The position numbers and the translations under genes are program-made. This document shows, one piece after another, positions 7,185 through 12,092 of a stretch of DNA of 15,286 nucleotides; the first letter of the stretch is position 1, and every line of letters starts with the position of its first letter. This stretch comes from Candidatus Parvarchaeota archaeon UBA573 (GTDB lineage: Archaea > Nanobdellota > Nanobdellia > Parvarchaeales > Parvarchaeaceae): the NCBI GenBank assembly GCA_002502045.1, contig DAPE01000001.1, forward strand, positions 40,605-55,890, given 5' to 3'. Below the pieces are notes generated by a model. That model worked only from the letters and a program-made list of their open reading frames with translations. It was not told where the DNA came from and ran no database searches.

Positions 7185-7571
7185 ATGGCAAATAAAACAC
7201 AAAAAACCTATAGCTCTTCGAATCAATATGATTTTGATCCTTTTGATAGGTTATTTCATTTAGTTTTCCGTATTTTGATACTTATTGTTATAGCTGCAGC
7301 CGTTTTTGCAGCAATATTAGCGGTAATTTCTTTTCCGTTTAACTACTCTCATAATGTATTTTGGAATGCTTTTGATGCATTATTGGGCGTGCTTTTTATA
7401 TTATGGATTATAAGCTGGTTTTTACCAGGAAAATACAGATATCACAGATTGCATTATCATTGGTATAATTATCAAGATCCAGAAGAAATATTAAAGGCAA
7501 GGTACGCAAAGGGCGAGATATCAAAGAAGGAATTTGAGGAAAAACTTAAGGAATTAATGAAATATCGTTAA
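7185..7571 (+). CDS. Two-TM protein with C-terminal SHOCT domain
   Basis: Encodes 128 aa from the ATG at 7185. A polar N-terminus (1-25) precedes two membrane helices at about 26-51 and 59-80. A His/Tyr-rich juxtamembrane segment (YRYHRLHYHWYNY) follows. The last 28 residues (DPEEILKARYAKGEISKKEFEEKLKEL) match the short C-terminal SHOCT domain, thought to mediate oligomerisation, with its usual 'RYAKGEIskeEFE' core. SHOCT tails often sit behind membrane helices in archaeal and bacterial proteins of unknown role. The gene is monocistronic with AT-rich DNA on both sides. The His cluster could bind metal or respond to pH, but that is speculation. Confidence 0.8.
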   Translation: MANKTQKTYSSSNQYDFDPFDRLFHLVFRILILIVIAAAVFAAILAVISFPFNYSHNVFWNAFDALLGVLFILWIISWFLPGKYRYHRLHYHWYNYQDPEEILKARYAKGEISKKEFEEKLKELMKYR

Positions 7572-7626
7572 TAATAAATAATTTGATAATATAATAATTT
7601 ATGTAAGTTAATAAATCTATATAAAG

Positions 7627-7637
7627 TATTTATATAA
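7627..7637 (+). promoter_or_regulatory. TATA-like box for the 193-aa gene
   Basis: TATTTATATAA is centred exactly 25 bases before the ATG at 7657, the expected position for a leaderless transcript. Confidence 0.5.
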
Positions 7638-7656
7638 CCTATTTTATATAAATTTT

Positions 7657-8238
7657 ATGCACATACCAAAAAAAGAAACTCTAGATACAGTTTTAGACTA
7701 TAGGTTTAAACCTCAGGACAATGAAACCTCGGAGAAGGTAAAGAGATTATATGATATGTCAAGATCATTGTTTCTGGATGCTTACAAAAACAATGAGTTA
7801 CGTGAAGATTTAGATGGGGCTTGTCTCCTAGAAATTAAACTTGGCATTAAATCCGCTGTTAAACAAGGGTATTCTTGTATTATTATTTCTTATAATCATC
7901 CTGAGAATTATTTCTCAGTATATGCGATGAATTGGCCTTGGCTTCCAAACCTCCGAAGTGGGTATTTCTCACTTGTTCATGGAGGGCATATTGTGCCGCC
8001 TATAATAATAGACTATCCTATAGTATATAATGGCCGTGTTTACAAGGGTATTACTACCTCTGTTGCAACTGGTGTCTCTAACAAATATCATGTTATGAAG
8101 ATTGCCAAAGCGGTTAGTGACCCCCAAATTACTTTCTACAAACCAGGTAAATGGGAAGAATTAGTGGAGAAGCTGTACAAAGAGAGAGCAGTGGAATCTA
8201 TAAAAAGCCCAGCATCTCCGAAGCTGGTAAATAAGTAG
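7657..8238 (+). CDS. Unrecognised protein, 193 aa
   Basis: Not recognised. Soluble, with no membrane or signal segment. A helical, charged N-terminal third (1-65) leads into a likely beta-rich core (about 68-140) containing CIIISYNHPENYFSVYAMNW, a tryptophan-rich turn (NWPWLPNLRSGYF), SLVHGGHIVPPIIIDYP and VYNGRVYKGITT. Two His-containing turns (SYNHPEN, VHGGH) could be functional but do not match a motif I know. The C-terminal tail is helical and basic. It has its own promoter. The stop-codon region and a 20-bp downstream sequence are shared with the next gene (8430-8930), although the two proteins show no obvious similarity. Confidence 0.7.
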   Translation: MHIPKKETLDTVLDYRFKPQDNETSEKVKRLYDMSRSLFLDAYKNNELREDLDGACLLEIKLGIKSAVKQGYSCIIISYNHPENYFSVYAMNWPWLPNLRSGYFSLVHGGHIVPPIIIDYPIVYNGRVYKGITTSVATGVSNKYHVMKIAKAVSDPQITFYKPGKWEELVEKLYKERAVESIKSPASPKLVNK

Positions 8239-8248
8239 CTGATCAAAA
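8230..8248 (+). repeat. Shared stop-codon flank, copy 1
   Basis: AATAAGTAGCTGATCAAAA spans the TAG stop of the 193-aa gene and closely matches AATAAGATAGCTGATAAAA (8921-8939) at the TAG stop of the 166-aa gene, with one insertion and one deletion between them. Together with the 20-bp repeat further down, it means the two unrelated genes share a 3' boundary. Confidence 0.45.
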
Positions 8249-8266
8249 GTATGTGGTGCAAGTATT

Positions 8267-8316
8267 TGATGATTAAGAAGCTTCCAGATAGTGAGCTCTT
8301 ATAGGAAAATAGCTGA
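8267..8316 (+). ncRNA. Possible C/D box guide RNA (weak)
   Basis: TGATGA (8267-8272) resembles box C and CTGA (8313-8316) box D, 50 bases apart, which is a normal size for archaeal C/D sRNAs. Between them CAGA (8285-8288) could be a one-mismatch D' placed 12 bases after box C, the canonical guide length, and ATAGTGA (8288-8294) a degenerate C'. The base before TGATGA is T instead of the expected purine. GTA (8262-8264) can pair with TAC (8320-8322) as a partial closing stem. The motifs are short and could occur by chance. Confidence 0.2.
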
Positions 8317-8338
8317 ATTTACCATTTTTGCCGTCTTG

Positions 8339-8358
8339 ATTAGTCTTTAAGTGTAATC
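8339..8358. repeat. 20-bp direct repeat, copy 1
   Basis: ATTAGTCTTTAAGTGTAATC, identical to 8993-9012. With the preceding G it forms an imperfect dyad (GATTA...TAATC). It lies 100 bases downstream of the 193-aa gene stop and about 70 bases upstream of the next start, so it could be a 3' processing or protein-binding site or a recombination scar. Confidence 0.7.
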
Positions 8359-8396
8359 AAATTCTCAAAAACTATTTATATCCGTTATTCTCTTAG

Positions 8397-8406
8397 TATT
8401 ATATAG
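8397..8406 (+). promoter_or_regulatory. TATA-like box for the 166-aa gene
   Basis: TATTATATAG is centred about 28 bases before the ATG at 8430. A second candidate, ACTATTTATA (8371-8380), would give a roughly 30-base leader ending in a weak AGGG, so a short leadered transcript is also possible. Confidence 0.4.
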
Positions 8407-8429
8407 TAATCAATTTAGTAGGGTAAAGT

Positions 8430-8930
8430 ATGGAAAAGGAAAAAAAATTAGATGAAATACTTCGTAAGCGTAACGATGAGCTCAGGTCGAAGATTTTAGA
8501 TATATACCAAAGTACAATATCTTTTCTCAATAAAAGCATTAAAGAGGGCAAAGGTCATATAGACATTGATAATGGCAAAGTTCAAGGCAAAGCTCAATAT
8601 TATCTTGTAATTGAAACTGACTTTTATAAAACTGAACTCAGGATCCCCTATAAATTTAACTTAATTTATAGTAATCTTGACCAGCCTCACCTACAGATAG
8701 ACGTTGTCTATAGCAATAGAATACTGTTTGGTGACGATAAAAAGTTTTATCATGTGTTTGATGTTGTAGAACAATCTAAAGACAATTTACACGTTAATAC
8801 ATATCTGTCAGGTGACGATCATCATGTTAACGGATGGGAAGAAATTTTAATGGGAATGATAAAGGAAAGATCAACTACTGAGAATGGGAAGCTTCTGTTT
8901 TTACCCAATTTTAGAAAAACAATAAGATAG
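8430..8930 (+). CDS. Unrecognised protein, 166 aa
   Basis: Not recognised. The product is soluble. A highly charged helix, possibly a coiled coil (residues 1-42), is followed by a beta-rich domain (about 42-125) with alternating hydrophobic strands: AQYYLVIETDF, TELRIPYKFNLIY, LQIDVVYSN, FYHVFDVVEQ and LHVNTYLSG. An acidic/His turn (GDDHHVNGWEE, 128-138) precedes a final helix and basic tail. The layout suggests a binding or adaptor protein, but no catalytic motif is seen. It lies next to the 193-aa unknown gene on the same strand with a separate promoter, shares that gene's 3' flank, and is followed by a toxin region, so an accessory role is likely. Confidence 0.7.
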   Translation: MEKEKKLDEILRKRNDELRSKILDIYQSTISFLNKSIKEGKGHIDIDNGKVQGKAQYYLVIETDFYKTELRIPYKFNLIYSNLDQPHLQIDVVYSNRILFGDDKKFYHVFDVVEQSKDNLHVNTYLSGDDHHVNGWEEILMGMIKERSTTENGKLLFLPNFRKTIR

Positions 8931-8939
8931 CTGATAAAA
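8921..8939 (+). repeat. Shared stop-codon flank, copy 2
   Basis: AATAAGATAGCTGATAAAA around the TAG stop of the 166-aa gene; partner of 8230-8248. Confidence 0.45.
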
Positions 8940-8957
8940 TGATGAATAATTTGTAAA

Positions 8958-8972
8958 AAAACCAACGGTTTT
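8958..8972 (+). terminator. Small hairpin after the 166-aa gene
   Basis: AAAACC-AAC-GGTTTT forms a perfect 6-bp stem with a 3-nt loop, 27 bases beyond the stop codon, followed shortly by a CTATTTTCT tract. It could help termination or protect the 3' end. Archaeal termination does not require a hairpin, so support is weak. Confidence 0.3.
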
Positions 8973-8992
8973 GACTATTTTCTGTCGTTATA

Positions 8993-9012
8993 ATTAGTCT
9001 TTAAGTGTAATC
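8993..9012. repeat. 20-bp direct repeat, copy 2
   Basis: Identical to 8339-8358 over 20 bases, 62 bases downstream of the stop of the 166-aa gene. Upstream context is loosely similar (TGCCGTC versus TGTCGT). No promoter or gene on the same strand follows it. Confidence 0.7.
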
Positions 9013-9043
9013 TGGATACTCTACAAAGGTAGAAAAAGAAGCT

Positions 9044-9085
9044 CAAAAAACATTAAAAAACACATAAAAAACATGCAAAAAGCAT
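9044..9085 (-). terminator. Series of oligo-T tracts ending leftward transcription
   Basis: On the minus strand this stretch reads as four runs of five or six T separated by short GCATG/ATG/TG words; on the plus strand it is an imperfect 11-12-base repeat of CATNAAAAAACA type. Consecutive oligo-T runs are the standard termination signal for archaeal RNA polymerase. They lie where leftward transcription from the RelE module, or from the structured element at 9101-9211, should stop. Confidence 0.45.
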
Positions 9086-9211
9086 TAGAATTATACTTAA
9101 GTGGTGTTTGATCCCCATGTTTCGTCGCAGGATACCTTTGATGGGTAAATCGTAAAATAACGAACTCAAGTGCTTCCCTTTTCTCCCAAAAGGAGAAAGA
9201 TACTTACCCAT
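9053..9211 (-). other. GC-enriched structured element or leaderless 52-aa unit
   Basis: The interval 9101-9210 is about 43% G/C by my count, well above its surroundings. It holds nested inverted repeats: ATGGGTAA (9141-9148) with TTACCCAT (9204-9211), an inner TTTCTCC/GGAGAAA hairpin (about 9180-9198) and a small TCGT/ACGA hairpin (9150-9163). CCCAT (9114-9118) could compete for ATGGG. On the minus strand, TTATAATAA (9231-9239) is centred about 24 bases before position 9211, and an ATG there opens a 52-aa frame with a basic N-terminal half and a hydrophobic tail, running into the oligo-T tracts. It could be a small structured RNA, a structured 3' end of the toxin transcript, or a tiny gene. 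Confidence 0.35.
9179..9194. repeat. 16-bp direct repeat, copy 1
   Basis: TTTTCTCCCAAAAGGA is identical to 9999-10014. The two copies bracket the RelE/winged-helix toxin module, one on each side. This copy also forms one arm of the inner hairpin of the structured element. Confidence 0.5.
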
Positions 9212-9233
9212 GACTTAAATTATGAAATCTTTA

Positions 9234-9560
9234 TTATAAGTATCCGAATCTTCTCTCGTATTCCTTATGTGGTAACCATTCTAAAACCACTGTAAGAATA
9301 GAAATATCGGATCCTTTTATTGAGTACATCAGACGCCAGGCATTTGGCAGGTTATATTTCCACAAATTATCTATACCATACCTTTGTATATAATATTTGG
9401 GTATCAAATTTTTTGGTATCTGTATACCGCAGGTTGGATCTTTCTTTAAGTCATCAAATGCCCGATTTAGAAATTTATAAACTTGCGGTTCATCATTTTT
9501 AGCTTTATTCAATAAATTTTCAAGTTTTTTATCAACTAGAACCACATTTATTTGCCTCAT
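9234..9560 (-). CDS. RelE/ParE-superfamily toxin
   Basis: Encodes 108 aa from the ATG at 9560, which overlaps the TGA of the preceding antitoxin gene as ATGA; an upstream in-frame ATG at 9617 would lie deep inside that gene and is less likely. The second half has the archaeal RelE-like pattern LWKYNLPNAWRLMYSI (67-81) followed by ISILTVVLEWLPHKEYERRFGY (86-107), the C-terminal strand and basic/aromatic motif of this toxin group. RelE-type toxins cleave ribosome-bound mRNA; R75 (NAWRLMYS) and the HKEYERR segment are candidate catalytic or binding residues. Antitoxin-first order, overlap and shared promoter fit a type II toxin-antitoxin module. The mRNA is followed by a structured, GC-richer element. 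Confidence 0.85.
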   Translation of the reverse strand: MRQINVVLVDKKLENLLNKAKNDEPQVYKFLNRAFDDLKKDPTCGIQIPKNLIPKYYIQRYGIDNLWKYNLPNAWRLMYSIKGSDISILTVVLEWLPHKEYERRFGYL

Positions 9561-9829
9561 CGTATTATTACTCCCTCTTTCATATACTTTTTTACGCCTT
9601 CTGGATCCCATATCCAAATAACCTTGCCTTCCTTATCGATGACCACTTTGTTTGACTCTACCAAATAATCTATAACTATGTTAAAAGTTTGATACATGAC
9701 CTTTTTCTTCAATGAAAGCCAAAGTTGTCTTTTTGAGGGGTACTCTTTAGCGTTTTTTATCGCCTCCTCAACCATCAATACTGTATCAAGTCTGGGGTAA
9801 TGCAATACCTCATTTACATTCTTTGTCAT
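9557..9829 (-). CDS. Winged-helix antitoxin partner of the RelE-type toxin
   Basis: Encodes 90 aa. Helix-rich N-terminus (VNEVLHYPRLDTVLMVEEAIKNA), then YPSKRQLWLSLKKKVMYQTFNIVIDYLVESNKVV and a beta wing, KEGKVIWIWDPEG (68-80). This helix-turn-helix plus wing order is the winged-helix fold that accompanies archaeal RelE-like toxins, and the QTFNIVIDYLVES helix is the likely recognition helix. It is expected to neutralise the toxin and repress its own promoter. The toxin start overlaps its stop by four bases. The dyad ACTATTTATAGT lies 42 bases before the start within the promoter region. Confidence 0.8.
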   Translation of the reverse strand: MTKNVNEVLHYPRLDTVLMVEEAIKNAKEYPSKRQLWLSLKKKVMYQTFNIVIDYLVESNKVVIDKEGKVIWIWDPEGVKKYMKEGVIIR

Positions 9830-9854
9830 AATTGTTATAATACTTATTAATATT

Positions 9855-9883
9855 ATTATATAAACTTATATACTATTTATAGT
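9855..9883 (-). promoter_or_regulatory. Promoter region of the RelE module with ACTAT/ATAGT dyad
   Basis: TTTATATAATA (minus strand, 9854-9864) is centred about 30 bases before the ATG at 9829. Immediately upstream, 9872-9883 is the inverted repeat ACTAT-TT-ATAGT, which also reads as a TATA box (CTATAAATAG). It may be the promoter itself, an operator for the winged-helix antitoxin, or both. Confidence 0.4.
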
Positions 9884-9891
9884 TTTCTCTT

Positions 9892-9999
9892 CTAAATCAA
9901 GTACTCACTTATATCCTTTGCAAAGTAAACAGTTTTGCCTTTTTCTTTTACTTTAACTTCGTTTTCAAACGCCAGATTACCTATCTCATTTATCTTCAT
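9892..9999 (-). CDS. Possible 35-aa protein downstream of the HEPN-MNT operon
   Basis: A short leftward frame from the ATG at 9999 to the TAG at 9892 encodes a highly charged peptide beginning MKINEIGNLAFENEV and ending DISEYLI. GGGAG lies four bases before the ATG, a plausible Shine-Dalgarno sequence. It begins 42 bases after the stop of the leftward four-TM gene, so it could be the last gene of the HEPN-MNT 2 operon. The amino-acid composition (KVKVKEKGKT, then YFAKDISEYL) is protein-like, not a random AT translation. No family is recognised; a truncated remnant of an older gene is equally possible. Confidence 0.4.
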   Translation of the reverse strand: MKINEIGNLAFENEVKVKEKGKTVYFAKDISEYLI

Positions 10000-10014
10000 T
10001 TTCTCCCAAAAGGA
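9999..10014. repeat. 16-bp direct repeat, copy 2
   Basis: TTTTCTCCCAAAAGGA, identical to 9179-9194. On the minus strand this copy supplies the GGGAG before the 35-aa reading frame. Confidence 0.5.
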
Positions 10015-10041
10015 TAAATGTGTTTACTTCGCTCCCTAACA

Positions 10042-10443
10042 CTATAGCAAAAACACTCCTAGTAATATCCCTGCTATCAGTTCTGCGAAGAATAGTTGTA
10101 AAGTACTGAAAACTAAAATAAGTATGGGTATCTGCGATAAGTTAACCATTATCAAAAATATAGCCAGTCCATAAACGAATCTTTTTCTTTCTTTTGATTG
10201 TTTAATCCTTATAACATTAAGTTTTGAATATAGCAAAAGAAGAATAGATATACCTATTGCAATTAGCAAAAAACCTGTTATAACTCTGGTAATATGATTT
10301 AGTAAACTGCCAGATACTATATTTATCCACGGCATTACGATCAATCCTGCAAGTGATAGAACAATACCAATTGTGAGCAAAACCCAGTAAAAGCGCTCAT
10401 TTTTGCCTAAAACAGCGCTTTTTAGTGTCTTGTATTTTGTCAT
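10042..10443 (-). CDS. Four-TM protein coupled to HEPN-MNT module 2
   Basis: Encodes 133 aa with a basic N-terminus (KYKTLKSAVLGKNER), hydrophobic segments at about 17-39, 49-73, 88-106 and 110-133, and a basic loop (NVIRIKQSKERKR, 75-87). No family is recognised. The HepT stop and this ATG are separated by a single base (TAATATG), so translation of this protein is almost certainly coupled to the toxin gene. Classical HepT/MntA operons contain only two genes; a membrane partner is unusual and could anchor or regulate the toxin, or be a passenger. Confidence 0.72.
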   Translation of the reverse strand: MTKYKTLKSAVLGKNERFYWVLLTIGIVLSLAGLIVMPWINIVSGSLLNHITRVITGFLLIAIGISILLLLYSKLNVIRIKQSKERKRFVYGLAIFLIMVNLSQIPILILVFSTLQLFFAELIAGILLGVFLL

Positions 10444-10444
10444 A

Positions 10445-10786
10445 TTAAGCCTCTAACATAATATTTATTATCTGCTCTTTTAATTTAGGCAATTTGTTCA
10501 CTAGGGTATCCCAAAGTATATCTAAATTAATCTTAGAATAAGCATGCACGAGTATGTTCCTCATATCTTTTATCTCCCGCCATTCTACCTGCGGGTTTTT
10601 GCTTTTAATCTCTTCTGAAAGACCTGCCGATGCTTCACCCATTATTTCTATGTTTTTAATCACTGCATACGCTAACACATCATTTTTCTTAAACTCTTCT
10701 TCGCTAATGTCTTCTGTATGTTTTTCAATCCATTCTATTGCAGATAAGATATCATTTAATAAAACTTTATCCTGTCCTAGTCTCAT
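10445..10786 (-). CDS. HepT-type HEPN ribonuclease toxin, module 2
   Basis: Encodes 113 aa, a compact all-helical DUF86/HepT protein of normal length. The catalytic R-x4-H-x-Y motif is R76-NILV-H81-A-Y83 in the context EIKDMRNILVHAYSKINLDILW, a near-consensus family signature. IEIMGEASAGLSEE (46-59) is the other hallmark of DUF86. It is an RNase toxin expected to be silenced by AMPylation of the motif Tyr. Its ATG overlaps the end of the MNT gene by four bases, with the antitoxin upstream, and it is followed one base later by a membrane-protein gene. Compared with module 1 it is shorter and more canonical, so the two modules are unlikely to be a recent duplication. Confidence 0.93.
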   Translation of the reverse strand: MRLGQDKVLLNDILSAIEWIEKHTEDISEEEFKKNDVLAYAVIKNIEIMGEASAGLSEEIKSKNPQVEWREIKDMRNILVHAYSKINLDILWDTLVNKLPKLKEQIINIMLEA

Positions 10787-11217
10787 ATTATATCCTTCTT
10801 TTCTTTCATTACTTTATCCTTTATTAACGGATTTATACTATCATATATCATAACATCGACCTTTCTGCCTAGCGTATCCTCTAAATTCAAATGCAAACCT
10901 GCTAGATCAAACAACGAGAAACCTTCTGGCGGCTCTATTAGTATATCTACGTCACTTTTATTATCAAAATCACCTCTTGCAAACGATCCAAATACAGCAG
11001 CTTTCTTTATCTTATGCGCTTTTAATATAGGAATAGCAAGCTTCTTTACCTCTTCTAGGCTATTTACCATCTTTTTTTGCTTCTCTTCAGTCTTTTGGCT
11101 ATTTTCTTTGGCCTTTATTAGCTCTAAAATAACCTCATTAAACGGCTGCCTTTTATGTATTTTCAACTTTTCAAGCATTTCTTTTGTGCTTTCATCTACC
11201 TGTATTGTTGTTACCAT
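10783..11217 (-). CDS. MntA-type nucleotidyltransferase antitoxin with RHH-like N-terminus, module 2
   Basis: Encodes 144 aa. Residues 1-36 (TTIQVDESTKEMLEKLKIH then PFNEVILELIK) form a strand and two helices, the pattern of archaeal ribbon-helix-helix antitoxin domains. A charged linker (37-58) leads to the nucleotidyltransferase: VFGSFARGDFDNKSDVDIL with G77-S78, D89 and D91, and the third carboxylate D121 in GRKVDVMIY. GS-to-DxD spacing is the normal ten residues, so the active site looks complete. It should AMPylate and neutralise the HepT encoded next. The fused DNA-binding domain and the palindrome at 11223-11240 just before the start imply autorepression. Promoter and operator are separate from the upstream membrane gene at 11290. 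Confidence 0.92.
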   Translation of the reverse strand: MVTTIQVDESTKEMLEKLKIHKRQPFNEVILELIKAKENSQKTEEKQKKMVNSLEEVKKLAIPILKAHKIKKAAVFGSFARGDFDNKSDVDILIEPPEGFSLFDLAGLHLNLEDTLGRKVDVMIYDSINPLIKDKVMKEKKDII

Positions 11218-11222
11218 AGTAC

Positions 11223-11240
11223 ACTATAGAATGCTATAGT
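11223..11240. promoter_or_regulatory. Perfect inverted repeat, candidate antitoxin operator 2
   Basis: ACTATAG-AATG-CTATAGT has perfect 7-bp arms and lies 5 bases upstream of the leftward ATG at 11217, overlapping the likely TATA box (TTTTAATA, minus strand, about 11239-11246). The two CTATAG boxes are 10 bp apart, one helical turn, as favoured by ribbon-helix-helix dimers binding cooperatively. The ACTATAGT core is also at the centre of the palindrome before module 1 (5913-5926). Confidence 0.6.
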
Positions 11241-11289
11241 ATTAAAATCTATTCTTTGTAAATCTTATAAACTAAACTTTATACAGCTT

Positions 11290-11790
11290 TTAGCTGGTAA
11301 GCTTGATATAAATTCTACGATATATAAGGAAAACTGAAATTATAAGGGCAGCAATTACTACAAAATATGAATAGAAAAATGGAGAATTTACCTTAGCAGC
11401 AGAGCCTATTGATAGGGTCAAAAGGATACTTAACAGGCCCAGAAACGTCAATACTAACGAATGGACTGTAAAGATCATGTTGAATGCTATGCTTTGCTTC
11501 TTTGTGTCTTTTCCTCCGCCGATACGGTAAATTATAGACGGCAGATTCATTAAGTAAGGATATCTTTCAAATATAGTGTACCTATATTTTATCACTAACA
11601 GAAGGATAGCTGCTATGGCAGTGAATATCAAGGGTATAAGAAGCAATGCAAGCCTGTCTTTTGCTATCTGATTTACAGTAAGATAGTGAATTGCAAGTAT
11701 CCAGGAAATCAGGATAAGCAGCAATCCTATAATGATAAAGACCTTTGCGCCTTTCTCTAATTCATATCTTTTTAGTACCCTATTAATCAT
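11290..11790 (-). CDS. Four-TM membrane protein, unknown function
   Basis: Encodes 166 aa with hydrophobic segments at about 16-37, 46-66, 104-128 and 136-155. A basic N-terminus (NRVLKRYELEKGAK) and basic C-terminus (YRRIYIKLTS) suggest both ends are cytoplasmic. The cytosolic loop (67-100) contains KYRYTIFERYPYLMNLPSI and a GGGKDTKK turn. Not assigned to a family. It is on the same strand as HEPN-MNT module 2 but separated by 72 bases that hold that module's own promoter and operator, so co-transcription is uncertain. Confidence 0.7.
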   Translation of the reverse strand: MINRVLKRYELEKGAKVFIIIGLLLILISWILAIHYLTVNQIAKDRLALLLIPLIFTAIAAILLLVIKYRYTIFERYPYLMNLPSIIYRIGGGKDTKKQSIAFNMIFTVHSLVLTFLGLLSILLTLSIGSAAKVNSPFFYSYFVVIAALIISVFLIYRRIYIKLTS

Positions 11791-11814
11791 ATACCATAAT
11801 AATATACGGTGATA

Positions 11815-11825
11815 CTTATATATAG
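11815..11825 (-). promoter_or_regulatory. TATA-like box for the 166-aa membrane gene
   Basis: CTATATATAAG on the minus strand is centred about 30 bases before the ATG at 11790; a short leader or leaderless start is expected. Confidence 0.4.
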
Positions 11826-12092
11826 AATAGTAATTAATCTAAGTTTTTATTACTCTTAAAAATAAGCAATATTTATATTATAATATCTGATTATATAATA
11901 TCTATATATTTATTATAATAATAAAATTATATATGTATTTATTATTAAATTTATCTTATATAATCTTATAACATTTGCTATTATTATAAATAAATTGATA
12001 TTAATAGTTATATTATAAAATCATTTATATTAATATCTTTAGTAGAACCCAAAAATTAGTTTAATTACATTTATAAAAAATTAAGTGCATTA
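11826..12092. other. Second very AT-rich intergenic stretch, no gene seen
   Basis: About 270 bases between a leftward membrane gene start and the leftward helicase stop, with no frame longer than a few codons. Positions 11881-12060 are about 89% A/T by my count and built from the same TTATTATAA/ATATAAT words as 6862-7156. It probably includes the terminator of the nuclease-helicase operon at the right edge; no other element is identifiable. Confidence 0.5.

Noticed and set aside
9101..9210. tRNA gene in the GC-richer segment
   Set aside because: No T-loop consensus, no acceptor-stem pairing with the right spacing and no anticodon arm could be found.
9561..9617. Upstream in-frame ATG extending the RelE-type toxin by 19 residues
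   Set aside because: The extension lies entirely inside the antitoxin gene and encodes a basic stretch unlike RelE; the ATGA overlap at 9557-9560 is the normal coupled arrangement.
5930..11217. The two HEPN-MNT modules as a recent inverted duplication
   Set aside because: The toxins differ in length (140 versus 113 aa) and sequence outside the R-x4-H-x-Y motif, and the antitoxin N-terminal domains differ, so they are separate lineages of the same system type.
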